Shown here piece by piece: positions 22,766 through 34,775 of a stretch of 64,000 bases of DNA. The stretch is from Juglans regia. Lineage: Eukaryota; Streptophyta; Magnoliopsida; Fagales; Juglandaceae. The position numbers were made by a program, and so were the translations under genes. The stretch covers positions 32,253,734 through 32,317,733 of the forward strand of contig NC_049907.1 of assembly GCF_001411555.2 (NCBI RefSeq). The letters are read 5' to 3'. The first letter of the stretch is position 1. Each line of letters begins with the position of its first letter. Under the pieces are notes generated by a model that worked only from the letters and a program-made list of their open reading frames with translations, did no database searches and was not told where the DNA came from.

Positions 22766-23896
22766 ATGGATAAAAGTTGGATGCATCTTGGCGATAGACA
22801 TGGAAAGGACTGCATATCGTATGCACGTGGAGTTGGAACTTTTATTGATTTTGCTCTGGCCTCTATCGATAGTCATGGTTACATTAAGTGTCCATGTCGA
22901 GGGTGCAAAAATATTTGCGCTATAGGATTGGATGAAGTAGAAAGTCATATATTTGTAAATGGTATGGATTTGGGGTATACACGATGGGTATTGCATGGTG
23001 AGCCATATGAACAATCAACCGAGATTTTGTTCGGTTATGGTATTGATATGCGGCACATGGATGAAGATACTAAGAGGGATGACACTAATGAGCGGGATGA
23101 GATGGAGGAGATGTTGGGTGACATTAAAGCTAGGATGTTTATGGATGAAATAGACGAGGATGCCTCAAGTGGCCAAGGGACTTAATCGGATAATTTCTCT
23201 ACAATGTGGAAAGATGCATAGTGTGAGCTTTATCCTAACTGTACAAAACATAGCAAAATATCATTTATTGTGCGACTGCTTCACATTAAGTCGTTGTGTG
23301 GGATGTTGAAAAAAGCATTCAACATGGTGTTGGACTTATATAATTAGGTGCTTTCTGAAAGTTTTGCATTGTCGAAGAATTTTTATGAAGCGAAACAATT
23401 CTGAAATGGGTTAGGGTTTGAGTACAAGTTTATACATGCATGCAAGAATGATTGTGTTTTGTTTTGGAAGGAGAATGAGGAAAAACAGGTGTGTCCCATA
23501 TGCGAAGAGTCGAGGTGGAAATGCAAGAAAAATATTCCAGTGAAGATTTTGCATTATTTCCTGCTGAAACCTAGATTGCAAAGACTATATATGTGTAAAA
23601 AAAGAACTTAAGGTATAAGGTGGTGGCACAAGGAGAAAAAAGTCAAGGATGACGAATATATGAGGCACTCAACTGACTCACTTGCATGGCAATCTTTTGA
23701 TGATCAATACCCAGAGTTTGGCAACGAAACTCTTAACGTGCGTCTAGGACTAACAACGGATGGATTCAATCCCTTTGGCAATATGAGTACAAGTTACAGC
23801 ACCTGGCCCATAGTGTTGATTCCGTATAATCTTCCACCATGGAGGTGCATGAAGGCACCAAACTTTCTGTTAACTTTACTTATCCCCGACCCATGA
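22766..23896 (+). pseudogene. CACTA tnp2-type transposase (broken)
   Basis: 22766-23185 gives an N-terminal transposase-associated domain (MDKSWMHLGDRHGKDCISYA, then CPCRGCKN). After stops at about 23183, 23345 and 23403, the tnp2 core follows: HACKNDCVLFWKENEEKQVC with a CPIC pair, then IPVKILHYFLLKPRLQRLY and LGLTTDGFNPFGNMSTSYS. In the family this enzyme cuts the CACTA ends. Frames change several times, and the catalytic C-terminal half is absent, lost at the stop near 23896 or beyond the gap. Confidence 0.85.
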
Positions 23897-24014
23897 TCAC
23901 CTCATAATGATATTGACATATTCAAGCAGCATGTTAATTGAAAAGTTGAATGATTTACGGGAAACAAGAGTCAGAACTTTTGATGCATACACGTCGATAT
24001 CTTTTTAGATGCAT

Positions 24015-24114
24015 NNNNNNNNNNNNNNNNNNNNNNNNNNNNNNNNNNNNNNNNNNNNNNNNNNNNNNNNNNNNNNNNNNNNNNNNNNNNNNNNNNNNNN
24101 NNNNNNNNNNNNNN
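24015..24114. other. Assembly gap, 100 N
   Basis: Exactly 100 N, the usual placeholder for a gap of unknown size. CACTA sequence lies on the left and CRM-retrotransposon protease on the right. The 5' LTR, gag and left flank of element G are missing here. Confidence 0.98.
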
Positions 24115-24115
24115 G

Positions 24116-24706
24116 GAAGAAGTAGATAATGATGATATGCCATCTATGGAGGATGCTGACGATGAGCAAAATGCTGTGGTTGGAGATTTATTGGTTGCAA
24201 GGCGAGTTCTCAATGTGCAGGTTAAGGAGGAAGAAAGTAACCAAAGGGAGAACTTGTTTCATACTCGGTGCTTTGTAAATAACAAAGTTTGCAGTGTCAT
24301 TATCGATGGTGGGAGCTGCACAAATGTAGCCAGCACTTATTTGGTGGAGAAATTGGCTTTAACTACCTTGAAACATCCTCAACCTTACCGGCTTCAGTGG
24401 TTGAATGAATGTGGGGAAATCAAGGTGACAAGACAAGTGTTGGTGGCATTATCCATTGGCAAATATGAGGATGAGGTGTTTTGTGATGTGGTTCCTATGC
24501 ACGCATGCCATTTACTGTTGGGAAGACCATGGCAGTATGATCTGAGGGTTACGCATGATGGATTCACAAATAAGTATTCCTTCACTCTTAATAGGCAACC
24601 TATTACTCTTGTGCCATTAACTCTAAAACAGGTCAGGGAGGACCAATTAAAGTTACAAAGTTCGAATGAAAAAAAAAAAGGAAAAGGAAAGGAAGGCCGA
24701 AACTGA
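24116..24706 (+). CDS. Gag-protease C-terminal part of element G (partial)
   Basis: Open from the gap. After an acidic stretch comes the aspartic protease core, with [13 protein letters not shown] as active site; DGGS in place of DSGA is usual in this lineage. [11 protein letters not shown] marks the protease end. The frame then enters a Lys/Glu-rich linker coded by A-runs and stops at 24706. The pol frame, shifted by -1, is open from 24670, so the two overlap by 37 nt across A-runs. Either this is a programmed -1 shift, or an indel in a homopolymer (mutation or assembly error) broke a single polyprotein. In the family, protease cuts the polyprotein inside the particle. Confidence 0.8.
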   Translation, partial: EEVDNDDMPSMEDADDEQNAVVGDLLVARRVLNVQVKEEESNQRENLFHTRCFVNNKVCSVIIDGGSCTNVASTYLVEKLALTTLKHPQPYRLQWLNECGEIKVTRQVLVALSIGKYEDEVFCDVVPMHACHLLLGRPWQYDLRVTHDGFTNKYSFTLNRQPITLVPLTLKQVREDQLKLQSSNEKKKGKGKEGRN

Positions 24707-27700
24707 AAAAAAAAGACTTAAAAAAAAAAGGAGAGAAAAACATTGATCAGAGTGAAAAAGAAAGAGAGAGGATTTCGGCTATAGTGAGAGCAAGAGAGGA
24801 AAAATTCAATTACATTGCAAAAAAAAGTGAGATCAAGAGAGCATTATTTTCACATCAGCCCCTTATTGTACTCATGTACAAGGAGGCTCTTTTATGTACT
24901 AATGATCTCGTCGGTGCTTTGCCGAGCAATATTGTTTCTCTTTTGCAGGAGTTTGAAGATGTCCTTCCTGAAGAGGTACCATATGGTTTACCTCCAATCC
25001 GAGGGATTGAACATCAAATTGATTTCATACCTGGTGCATCAATTCCAAACCGACCTGCTTATAGGAGTAATCCCGAGGAGACCAAGGAACTTCAGAGGCA
25101 AGTAAGTGAATTATTGGAGAAGGGGTTTGTGCGTGAAAGTATGAGTCCTTGTGCGGTTCCGGTGCTGTTAGTTCCCAAGAAGGATGGAACATGGAGGATG
25201 TGTGTTGACTGCCGAGCCATCAACAACATAACGGTAAAGTATCGTCATCCCATTCCTAGACTAGATGATATGTTGGATGAATTGTATGGTTCTTGTGTCT
25301 TTACAAAAATTGATCTTAAGAGTGGATACCATCAGATTAGGATGAAAGAAGGTGATGAATGGAAAACTGCTTTTAAGACTAAATATGGTTTGTATGAGTG
25401 GTTAGTGATGCCTTTCGGTTTAACTAATGCTCCGAGCACATTTATGCGTTTGATGAACCATGTTTTGCGAGCATTTATTGGCAGATTTGTAGTTGTGTAT
25501 TTTGATGATATCCTGATCTATAGCAAAAATTTGGAAGAACATGTAATGCATTTGAAATCTGTTTTGGAAATTCTAAGGAAAGAAAGGTTGTTTGCTAACC
25601 TCAAAAAGTGCACCTTTTGCACGGATAAACTTGTGTTTCTTGGTTTTGTTGTTAGTAAGAGAGGAATTGAGGTGGATGAGGAAAAGGTGAAGGCAATCCA
25701 AGAGTGGTCAACGCCTACAACAGTCAGCCAAGTGAGGAGTTTCCACGGCTTAGCTAGCTTCTATAGACGGTTTGTGCGTGATTTTAGTAGCTTAGCCGCC
25801 CCTCTTACTGAAGTCATCAAGAAAAATGTGCCGTTTAAGTGGGGAAAAGAACAAGAAAAGGCATTTAGTCTGATCAAAGAAAAGTTAACTAATGCACCTT
25901 TGCTTGTTTTACCTAACTTTGCTAAAACTTTTGAAATTGAGTGTGATGCTTCAGGCATAGGAATTGGAGCTGTTTTGATGCAAGAAGGCCGTCCAATTGC
26001 TTATTTCAGTGAAAAGTTGAGTGGGGCAGCCCTAAATTACCCTACTTATGATAAGGAGATGTATGCCTTGGTGAGGGCTTTGGAAAATTGGCAACACTAT
26101 CTATGGCCAAAGGAGTTTGTGATTCACACAGATCATGAGTCTTTGAAGCATTTGAAAGGACAGCAAAGGTTGAACAAACGCCATGCCAAGTGGGTGGAAT
26201 TCATTGAAACATTTCCGTATGTGATCAGATATAAGCAAGGTAAGGAAAATGTGGTGGCTGATGCATTGTCCCGAAGGTATGCCTTACTTTCCATTTTAGA
26301 TACAAAAATGCTTGGCTTTGAATACATTAAGGAATTGTATGCTCAAGATTCTGATTTTGGTGATGTGTTCAATGCATGTGAAAAAATGGTGTTTGGTAAG
26401 TTTTATAGGTATGATGGATTTTTGTTTCGGGAAAATAAACTGTGTTTGCCAATATGTTCTTTGCGCGAATTGCTTGTGAGAGAAGCTCATGGTGGTGGTT
26501 TGATGGGTCATTTTGGTGTAGCTAAGACTTTAGGAATTTTGCATGAACATTTTTTTTGGCCTCATATGAAACGTGATGTGGAAAGAATTTGTGAGAAGTG
26601 TATCACGTGTAAACAGGCTAAGTCTAAGTTGAAACCCCATGGTTTGTACACCCCTTTGCCAATACCTAGTGAACCTTGGACTGATATTTCTATGGATTTT
26701 GTTTTAGGTTTACCTAGGACTAAGAGGGGGAGAGATTCAGTTTTTGTGGTGGTAGATAGATTTTCCAAGATGGCACACTTCATTGCATGCCATAAAACTG
26801 ATGATGCATCACATATAGCTGATTTGTTCTTCAAAGAAATTGTTAGGTTACATGGTATGCCTAAGACCATTGTTTCTGATAGGGATGCAAAGTTTTTGAG
26901 TTACTTTTGGAAGACTTTGTGGGGAAAGCTGGGAACTAAGTTGTTGTTTTCTACTACTTGTCATCCACAAACGGATGGCCAAACTGAAGTAGTAAATAGA
27001 ACTTTGTCGTCTTTGTTGCGTGCTATCATTAAAAAGAACTTGAAAGCATGGGAAGATTGTTTGCCACATGTTGAATTTGCTTACAATAGAAGTATACATT
27101 CTGCAACTAAGTTTTCACCATTTGAAATTGTTTATGGCTTTAACCCATTGTCACCTTTGGATTTAACTTCTTTACCTTTGAGTGAACGTGTGAACTTAGA
27201 TGGCAAAAAGAAGGCAGAATTTGTAAAGATGATTCATGAAAAGGCACGGCTGAACATTGAAAGGAGGACTAAACAATATGTCCATCAAGCCAACAAGGGA
27301 CGTAAGAAGGTAGTGTTTCAACCAGGAGATTGGGTTTGGTTGCACTTAAGGAAGGACCGTTTTCCAGAGAAGCGGCGTTCAAAACTCCTACCTCGGGGTG
27401 ACGGGCCATTTCAAGTAGTAGAACGCATCAATGATAATGCCTACAAGCTTGACTTACCAGGTGAGTATGGTGTCAGTGCAAGCTTTAATGTTGCTGATTT
27501 GTCTCCTTTTGATGTAGGTGATGATTTGAGGACAAATCCTTCTCAAGAGGGGGAGAATGATGCAAACCAAGAAGTTGGACATGCTAATCATACAAGTGGG
27601 AATGGAGCTGAATTTGTACAAGACCCTTTGTCATTTCCTAGTGGCCCAATTACAAGACTTAGAGCCAAACGTTTCAAGGAAGTACTAAATGGGCTAATCC

Positions 27701-27795
27701 AAGAGAATTGGGCTGATTCTAAAAAGACCAAGATGGGCTCAAACAATATTCAAGACTTAATCCATGTCATCAAGGCAATTGAAGAGGCTAATTAG
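24670..27795 (+). CDS. Pol polyprotein of element G: RT, RNase H, integrase, C-terminal CR-type tail
   Basis: Over 1,000 codons open without a stop. Numbering from 24784: RT about 90-300 with the YFDD catalytic block at about 238-241; RNase H about 375-500 ([30 protein letters not shown]); integrase H2C2 zinc finger about 565-620 (H..H..CEKCITC); integrase core with the D,D,E residues at about 633 (DISMDF), 698 (SDRDAKF) and 731 (DGQTEV). The C-terminal domain has [17 protein letters not shown]. The tail ([19 protein letters not shown], about 945-965) fits the CR motif of CRM elements, proposed to guide integration to centromeric chromatin. The last 238 nt lie in the 3' LTR. All catalytic residues seen are intact, so only the 5' part limits activity. 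The frame is open from 24670; GTG 24784 is not a real start. Confidence 0.92.
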   Translation, partial: KKKRKRKGRPKLKKKDLKKKGEKNIDQSEKERERISAIVRAREEKFNYIAKKSEIKRALFSHQPLIVLMYKEALLCTNDLVGALPSNIVSLLQEFEDVLPEEVPYGLPPIRGIEHQIDFIPGASIPNRPAYRSNPEETKELQRQVSELLEKGFVRESMSPCAVPVLLVPKKDGTWRMCVDCRAINNITVKYRHPIPRLDDMLDELYGSCVFTKIDLKSGYHQIRMKEGDEWKTAFKTKYGLYEWLVMPFGLTNAPSTFMRLMNHVLRAFIGRFVVVYFDDILIYSKNLEEHVMHLKSVLEILRKERLFANLKKCTFCTDKLVFLGFVVSKRGIEVDEEKVKAIQEWSTPTTVSQVRSFHGLASFYRRFVRDFSSLAAPLTEVIKKNVPFKWGKEQEKAFSLIKEKLTNAPLLVLPNFAKTFEIECDASGIGIGAVLMQEGRPIAYFSEKLSGAALNYPTYDKEMYALVRALENWQHYLWPKEFVIHTDHESLKHLKGQQRLNKRHAKWVEFIETFPYVIRYKQGKENVVADALSRRYALLSILDTKMLGFEYIKELYAQDSDFGDVFNACEKMVFGKFYRYDGFLFRENKLCLPICSLRELLVREAHGGGLMGHFGVAKTLGILHEHFFWPHMKRDVERICEKCITCKQAKSKLKPHGLYTPLPIPSEPWTDISMDFVLGLPRTKRGRDSVFVVVDRFSKMAHFIACHKTDDASHIADLFFKEIVRLHGMPKTIVSDRDAKFLSYFWKTLWGKLGTKLLFSTTCHPQTDGQTEVVNRTLSSLLRAIIKKNLKAWEDCLPHVEFAYNRSIHSATKFSPFEIVYGFNPLSPLDLTSLPLSERVNLDGKKKAEFVKMIHEKARLNIERRTKQYVHQANKGRKKVVFQPGDWVWLHLRKDRFPEKRRSKLLPRGDGPFQVVERINDNAYKLDLPGEYGVSASFNVADLSPFDVGDDLRTNPSQEGENDANQEVGHANHTSGNGAEFVQDPLSFPSGPITRLRAKRFKEVLNGLIQENWADSKKTKMGSNNIQDLIHVIKAIEEAN
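27543..27557 (+). other. Polypurine tract of element G
   Basis: The purine run AAGAGGGGGAGAA lies immediately before the LTR start TGATGCAAACC, inside the pol frame. In the family it primes plus-strand DNA synthesis. Confidence 0.85.
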
Positions 27796-28853
27796 CACAT
27801 AGAAATATGATGAATGGTCTGACCATTAAAGGACGTGAATTTGTTAAGTTTCAAGAATATTAAATAGGTGAATGAACTTGGTCTTGCCTGGGTACGTGAA
27901 ATACATTGAATTTAGTCATTTAGTCATTTCTGGCTGCCTCTAGAAGTCCAAGAGGCCTAAATTTCGTGGGACTTGTTATGTTAATATTTGTGTTGCTTTT
28001 AAAGCTGTAGTTATGACTTTGCCTATTCTTGGAGGGTTGTTCCAAGTATATAAAGGGGTTATTTCGAGTTTTAATATCAGATTGGAAATTTCAGAAACTT
28101 ATTTGTTTTTGTGAGGTCTTGTGTTCCTCTTGGTTCTTCAAAGAACTCCTTGAACTTATCAAGTTAATCTTGTGGCGTTCAAGCTCCAAACTTATCACCT
28201 TGATTCTGATTTCTGGGTGTGGCGTTTTCAATCCTTCGTAGTCTTGGTTCTCATCTAGTTGGGTGACTGGTCAAGGCTCAACAAATCTTGTCTATACGAT
28301 CTTGGGGTTCCAAGCCATCATTGTTATCGGGTTTCATCACAATTGTTGGTGAAGTTCATATCACCTTGTATTTTGGCCAAGGGCTTATTTGGAAAGTTAC
28401 TTGTTAGGAACTAGGGTTTCATCAATTTATTGTAGGCGTTACTGTAGCCGCGCGTATTGTAGCCAGTACTGTTCATCAAGGGTAATTTTGGGTAAAATGG
28501 GCTTTATTTTGGCTAGGGTTTTGATTAGGTTTGGGTTTAAAAACTCTTTGTAGCCTCATTTGACAGATTAGACAATATTGAATTTTATTTGTGAGTTGAG
28601 TTTTCTCCTCCTATTCTTGATTGAACTCTTGAACTTATCAATGGTAAATCACAACATTTGTGGCGTTCCTCCTTTGTAATCTTGGTTCTTGAGACGACTT
28701 CTTCAACAGGTCTAGATTTTAATATAAGCTAGGTTCTTGAAACAAGTTCTTATCGGGTCTAGATTCTCCATCCTTGACTTGATTTTGGCTTTATTGGGGA
28801 GTTTTCAAATTGATTGTGGGTTCAAGGGATTTCTTTCCCGCGGGTTCATATCA
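27558..28853 (+). repeat. 3' LTR of element G
   Basis: Starts TGATGCAAACC and ends CGGGTTCATATCA, the ends shared (with small changes) by elements C, D and E. Length 1296 bp. It contains the pol C-terminus to 27795 and a block with repeated 'gtagc' words (28440-28475) also seen in the E LTRs. The next base starts the satellite. Confidence 0.88.
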
Positions 28854-29768
28854 TCTGAATTGCTCGGGGATGGGGCCTACATACCATAAGGTCATGGTAT
28901 TACCATGAGAAGCCCATGAATCAAAAACTCCAACCTCATAGCTTTGCCACTTAATCGGTTCCCTACTAAGAAACGAAAAACTTGTAAAAATAAAAGGTGC
29001 TCCTACTGGCCCGAGGATGGGCATACATACCCTAAGGTTGTGCTATCACCATTGAAAGTCCACTATTGAAAAACTCCATTCTCTTAAATTTGCCACTTTG
29101 CACTAAATTGCTTGTCTACCAAGTAAGGTCAAAGTAGTAAATATAAGAGGTGCTCCGATTGGTCCGGGGATTTGGCATAAATACGATAAGGTCAGTATTA
29201 CCATGGGAAGCCCGCGATTGAAAAACTCCAACCTCATAAATTTGCCACTTTGCACTCAATTGGTTCTCTACTAAACAAGGTCAAAGTGGCAAAAATAAGA
29301 GGTGCTCCGATTGGCCCGAGGAAGAGGCATACATCCCATAAGGTCATGGTATTACTTGGGAAGCCTGCGAATGAGAAACTCCAACCTCATAACTTTTCCA
29401 CTTTGCACTCAATTGCTTCTCTACTAAGCTAGGGCAATCTGGAAAGAATAAGAGGTGCTCTGATTGGCCCGGGAATGGGGCATACCTACCAAACGGTCAG
29501 GCTATTACTATGGGAAGCACGCGATTGAAAAACTCTAACCTCATAACTTTGCCACTTTGCACTCAATTGGTTATCTACTAAGCAAGGGAAAGTGGTAAAA
29601 GTCCAACAACAGTACTTTGCCACTTTAAACACAATTGGTTCTTGCTAAGCAAGGGTAAACTGATAAAAATAAGAGGTTCTCCGATTGGCCCGAGGTTGGG
29701 GCACACATACCTTATGGTAATGGTATTACTATGAGAAGCCTGCAATTGAAAAACTCCAACCTCATAAC
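28854..29768 (+). repeat. Satellite array, left block (about 154-bp monomers)
   Basis: Monomers repeat with a period of 153-156 bp; for example 'tgcactcaatt' occurs at 29251, 29404 and 29558. Typical words are 'cataactttgccacttt', 'ctactaagcaagggcaaa' and 'gggaagcccgcgattgaa'. Copies diverge by about 10-20% by eye. The array continues as a 55-bp stub at 30421-30475 and as the main block from 34781. Confidence 0.9.
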
Positions 29769-30420
29769 TAGGGGGTGTAAGTTGAAACCGGAAAACCGGT
29801 CCGGACCGGACCGGTTTTACCGGTTCTTAGAGTGTGAAAACCGGCCGGTTCCGGTCCGGTTCCGGTTTTAGGATTTTTCAGACTGGACCGGACCGGACCT
29901 GTTGATAAAAAAAATATTTAAATTATTGTATATATAAGTTTTATACAAAATATTATATATATATATATATTACTATATATAAGTTTTATATATTATGTAT
30001 AATTATAATTTTTTATGTGAAAGTTTTCTATATAATTATATATATTTATATATGAAATAATTTCTTATTATAATTTATAAATTATTACATAAAATGTTAA
30101 TACTAAATCACTAAAAGTTTATAACTAATACTAATATTAAATATATAGTTTATATAACTAATACTAATATATAACTTATAATAAAAGTATAAAACAATAT
30201 TTTTTAAATTTTTTTTTTTTATATAAACAAATTTATAATGACAAATTATGAAACTTACATTTTAAAAAAACAAAAAAACTGGACCGGAAACCGATAAAAT
30301 CGGAAGTACCGGTTTAGGAGAATAAACGGTACGTAATCGGTTTTGAAAAATACAAAACCGGTACATACCGGTTCGGTCTTTTGTCCAAAACCGGACCGGA
30401 CCGGACCGGTTACACCCCTA
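29769..30420. mobile_element. hAT-like non-autonomous element with CCGG-rich ends, 8-bp TSD
   Basis: Inserted in the satellite with CTCATAAC on both sides (29761-29768 and 30421-30428). Terminal inverted repeats are TAGGGGGTGTAA and TTACACCCCTA; the 8-bp TSD and TAGGGGTG-like ends fit hAT. Just inside both ends are runs of ACCGG/CCGGACCGG, and the middle (29900-30290) is AT-rich. No transposase is present. Confidence 0.85.
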
Positions 30421-30475
30421 CTCATAACTTTGCCACTTTGCACTCAATTCGTTCTCTACTAGGCAAGGGCAAAAG

Positions 30476-33400
30476 TGTAACAGCTCGCTAGAAATTCGTT
30501 AGTGGAATTTCTATTGACTTTAGGAATCTCGTGAAAACCCTATGAGTTTTTACGAATCGACCAATCGCATAAGTTTTAGTCTGTCAATATAGTCAGTGTT
30601 ATCACTCACTATGGTGCTAGAAATATGAGTTTTATTTCTTTGAGATAGTTAAAAGTGTCAGAATGCGTTATGGTGTACGCCATTAGACTCAGTTGATTAT
30701 TTAGGATTTTATGGCGCAATAAGTTTATTTTCATATTTTCGGACGAAACGACTGTTTGAAACTATGAAATTATTTTTAGGGATACGACGATTTTCACAGT
30801 AGGTTAATATGAATATTTAGGAATTTTTAGTGCTAAGTTTATGAATTACTTTTTCGGAGTGAATAGTAGCCTCAGTAAGCGCACCAATTGCAGTGTTTCA
30901 AAATCATAATGTAGAATGTCCAAATTAGATTAGAGATGTTTTATTTGGACATTTGGCAAGATCTTAGCCACACTTAGTGAATAATATTAGACACTTGGCA
31001 CCATGAGAAACGTTTGTTGGATTTGAAGGAATCAAGGTGTGAGATCAGGCTACTTAAGCAAAACTTTGTTTGTTTTGATCAACCAAATTGTGCCAGACCA
31101 AAGAAGGTTTCAATCCTAGTGAAACCCTAAATGGTGATTATCCATTGAAACCTCAAAAGTATGGTTGAAATTGGAACCCTAAACGGTTTCTCCAAACCCT
31201 AAAGTTGGCCTTCAAACTCTTTCTAATCTGATTTCTAGCAATGTGTTTAATCACTTGATTAAATCACTTCCACATGCTACTAATCCTTCAATTTTTTGTT
31301 AGAACATCATTATCCAACCTTCTTAACCTTGAAAAATTTGATTAGGCCAAGTGATATTGAATTTGGGCTTGATAGCAACCCAAACCCTCTTTAAACCCCA
31401 AAATTTAGGCCCATTAAGGCTCACGAAATTGGTCACCATTAGCATCGCTTTATGTCTAAGTTTTGTACCCCCACTTGGCTGGCCAGATCTTTACAAAGAA
31501 GGGCCTAGAAGGTTCTTGAAGTATAAAGCTATAGGGCCACCTCACTCTTACACTCCACCTTGAGAGAAGATCTTGGACTGATTTTTATGAGAAGAAAAGG
31601 GCAACACTCAAGCTTCCTTTCAGTCCTATCACTTTCCATAACTTGTGTAAGAGGCTCTTCAGTCCACTTCCCACGAAAAGCAACTCTCATTTACACTTTT
31701 CCTTCATAGAACACAAAAGACACTCTCGGACAGTTTTTCTTACCTCTTTTGAATGCCTGTTTCAAAGCTTTTTTGTGTGTTTTCTCGCAAAGTGTCCTTC
31801 ATGAAAGTTGTTTCTTTGGAGATCATTTGATCCGTCAAAACTTGTTTAGACTCCATAAAGGTCATTCTGGGTGATAAACTAAAAAGTGTATTATATTTTA
31901 GAGTTTTTGACGAAGCTGATGAATAGATCATGGTCCGAAATTTTTATGGAGTACTGTTAACATGTGTATATGATTATTGGTTAAGGATTTGTTGCATGAT
32001 TAAAAGTTTTGGTGAAATATTTTCTTAAATTTAGAAACTTAGAAACTAGAACAGGAAAAACAGTTTCTATTTTGAGAAAGTTTAAATCTGTTATGGTTTA
32101 ATCTTATTCCAATGGCTTTGATATTTTTATTGGAAGATCCTAAGCCTCTTATATACATATTAGAATGTTATTTTGAAGATATTTGATGTTAGTTTCGAAG
32201 ATATGAAATTTTATGCAATGAGATATTAGGTTAGGCCAAAGTGATGATGTTCTTGGCTAAATTTATGTTTTGGGTGATGTTTAACCATGTGATCTTGAGT
32301 TTGATGCTTGGATCTGTTTCATGACACCTTTTTAAACCATGTGATGTTTTGGTTTGAAGATCACTTCTTTATAAGTCATGAATCAAGAGGTTGATCAAAA
32401 CAAGTTAGAAACAAAATTTCGTTTTGAACTTAGAAGAAAAACCAAAAAGTTCAAGTATGGTTTTAGTGATTTTGATGACTTTTGTTCATGATTCAAAACA
32501 TGATTATTCTTAGGAATATGTTACAAGTATAGTAGAAGAAAAACTGTGGTTTAATCATGAGTTTTGAATTTTGAAAGAATTACAACAAAAATCAAAGGAA
32601 ATAGCATTTGTAAGTTTCGGCCCTATAGAGTTTTAATGGTTGTGTTTAGTTTTAAATTTTTCTGAATTGATATTTGAGCTTAGGAAAAAATTTACATAAG
32701 GTATGTAAATTTTGATAATTTTTAGAATTAGGATGCAAAATCTTTAAGTTAGGTGTAAAATGGTCATTTTTCCACATGTAGAGGGTAAAATGATAATTTT
32801 ACTCTAAGTTGATATTTTTTCATATTCCTAATTGTTAGTGAAGTTCTAATTTTTAGAACTCACTACTTTTAGTTTCTTGTGATCACACTTGAGTTTTGTC
32901 TAGAAGCGCGAAAATCAAGGTAAGTTAGCTTTTAACTTACTATCAATTTAATGTGTATGAGTGGTAAGTAAGGGAACTAAAGTGTATGTATGCATGTTAT
33001 CATATGTGCCATGTCAAGTCATTACATATTTAGCTGTTACACAAAATTTATTCTGTCATGAATTATTCATCTTTTACACAAGATATTCTATCACGTATTG
33101 CTATACATTGATATACATTGCAAGTATGACATGTTAAGTTAAGTATGCCATATATGTTACATGTATTTCATGTCACGTAATAATCAATATCACATGTTAT
33201 AGAAATGTTATCTGTTTCATGGTATGTCATGTTACGAAATGTTGCATGTTACATGTATTCTATGTTATGAAATGTTGTCTGTTACATTTATGTTTCAAAG
33301 TATGTCATATATGTCGTCTTTCGTTCATCTCACGTTACGCTATGTCAGGATTTCTATCTTTTATGTCACGTTTATGTCATCTTCATGTTACGTCACGTTA

Positions 33401-34775
33401 CGAAATGTCATGTATGCCAGTTAAGTTATTCATGTCAATCAGGACCCTAAGCGCTAGGATGGGATAATATCTTAGTGGAACACCTTTGTTCACGCTAGAG
33501 TGTCTAAATAGGTGTGAAATTCCCTGGGTTGACGAAGTACAGTCAACAGGTTGCGAATGGGGCCTAACTAGCTTGTCATCGAAGCGCGCCAAGCACTAAC
33601 GCCGATGGAGCCTCACTTTATTTTACGTGTTTCCATAGCAGGTATGGCACAAATAAGTCATGGGGCCACAACAACTGTAGAGCATACACTACGTGAGACA
33701 CAACAATTGTGACACATAGAATACCTAGGGCCACAATAATTGTGGAGTACGTATTAACGCACTCACAGCTGGTATAGAAATCTGTGATGTGATGCGGTAA
33801 TCGGCAGGGACACACGGCTCAAGTGGACCTGTGTAGGACCCATATGGTCACTTTAATGATTAAGTCTATTGAATAAGATTTCAAATTCATGTATTTCACG
33901 TTCAAGTCATGTTTCACGTTATATTATGTTCAAGTTTTCATTCACACAATCATGGTAATCCCATGAGACAAAAATATGTTTCAAGTTCATGTTATGTTAT
34001 GTGTTCCCGTTCACGTTATGTTCCAAGTTCACATTTATATTATGTCATGCTCAAGTTCATGTTATGTTCAAGTTCATATTCAAATTATGCATGTTCACGT
34101 TCATGCTATGTTTCAAGTTCATGTTATGTTTCAAGGTCACGCTCATGCTATGTTTCAGTTTCAGTTTAAGTTATGCCAGTTATGTTATGTTGTATGTCAA
34201 GTTATGCCATGATTACTTATGATTACTTATGATTTGATTATGCATTCATGTTTTTACTGTCATGCATGCATCATTAACCTGTGTGAAGGTTTTTTGTTAA
34301 CTTACTGAGATTTATAATCGAATCTCACTATGGTAGTCACAACTACCATTCCCCCCGAATGGTAGATCTTGTTACAGGATCTGAAGGAGAATCGAAAATC
34401 AACCAACTAGAAACGATCAACTAAGCGATGGTACGACGTAGATTGTAGTACAGTAGTTACCTCATTACTACTTGTATTTGTGGAGTTCAATCTCCAACAC
34501 TCTTTTGATCACAACCATATGGACTATTGTTGTGATCTTAGTTGTTTAGCATGTCATTAAGTATGAAGTATATTTTAAGTATTTTGGATATTTCAATTTG
34601 GTGCATAGTATTGCTAAAGAAAAAAAAAATATCCGCTGCGAATATTGCATAATGCTAGATGCATGTTAGGAATATTACATCTTATATGTCATGAACGGGG
34701 GCATGTAACCATGTGTTGCATGTCTCGACGCCTCAAATGTCCGTCCGATCCCAAGCGAAATTTGGGGTCGTCACA
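30476..34775 (+). mobile_element. Solo LTR, 4.3 kb, with 5-bp target duplication AAAAG
   Basis: Starts TGTAACAGCTCGC and ends GGGGTCGTCACA. It is flanked by AAAAG at 30471-30475 and 34776-34780, and both flanks are the same satellite monomer, so insertion into the array is certain. No primer site or polypurine tract flanks it. It is the plus-strand relative of the LTR at 10881-15203. It holds the three-hairpin module (34305-34385), 'catgttatg'-type short repeats (33900-34220) and a roughly 37-bp repeat (33230-33300). Confidence 0.93.

Larger units (their letters stand above)
21369..24014 (+). mobile_element. Decayed CACTA (En/Spm) element, cut by the assembly gap
   Basis: CACTACAACAAACC at about 21369 looks like a CACTA terminal repeat. 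It is followed by an AT-rich stretch and then a broken tnp2 transposase on the plus strand (22766-23896). The right part is lost at the gap. The left end is inferred from the motif only; it may belong to the neighbouring palindrome-rich element. Confidence 0.5.
24115..28853 (+). mobile_element. Element G: CRM-type chromovirus, left part lost in the gap
   Basis: Contains protease, RT, RNase H, integrase, C-terminal tail, polypurine tract and a full 3' LTR. The RT wording ([20 protein letters not shown]) and the polyprotein running into the 3' LTR point to the CRM clade, the lineage of centromeric retrotransposons. The clade call is from memory of family features. Satellite begins directly after the LTR, so G probably inserted into the array; its right flank TCTGA should recur on the lost left side. 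Confidence 0.85.
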
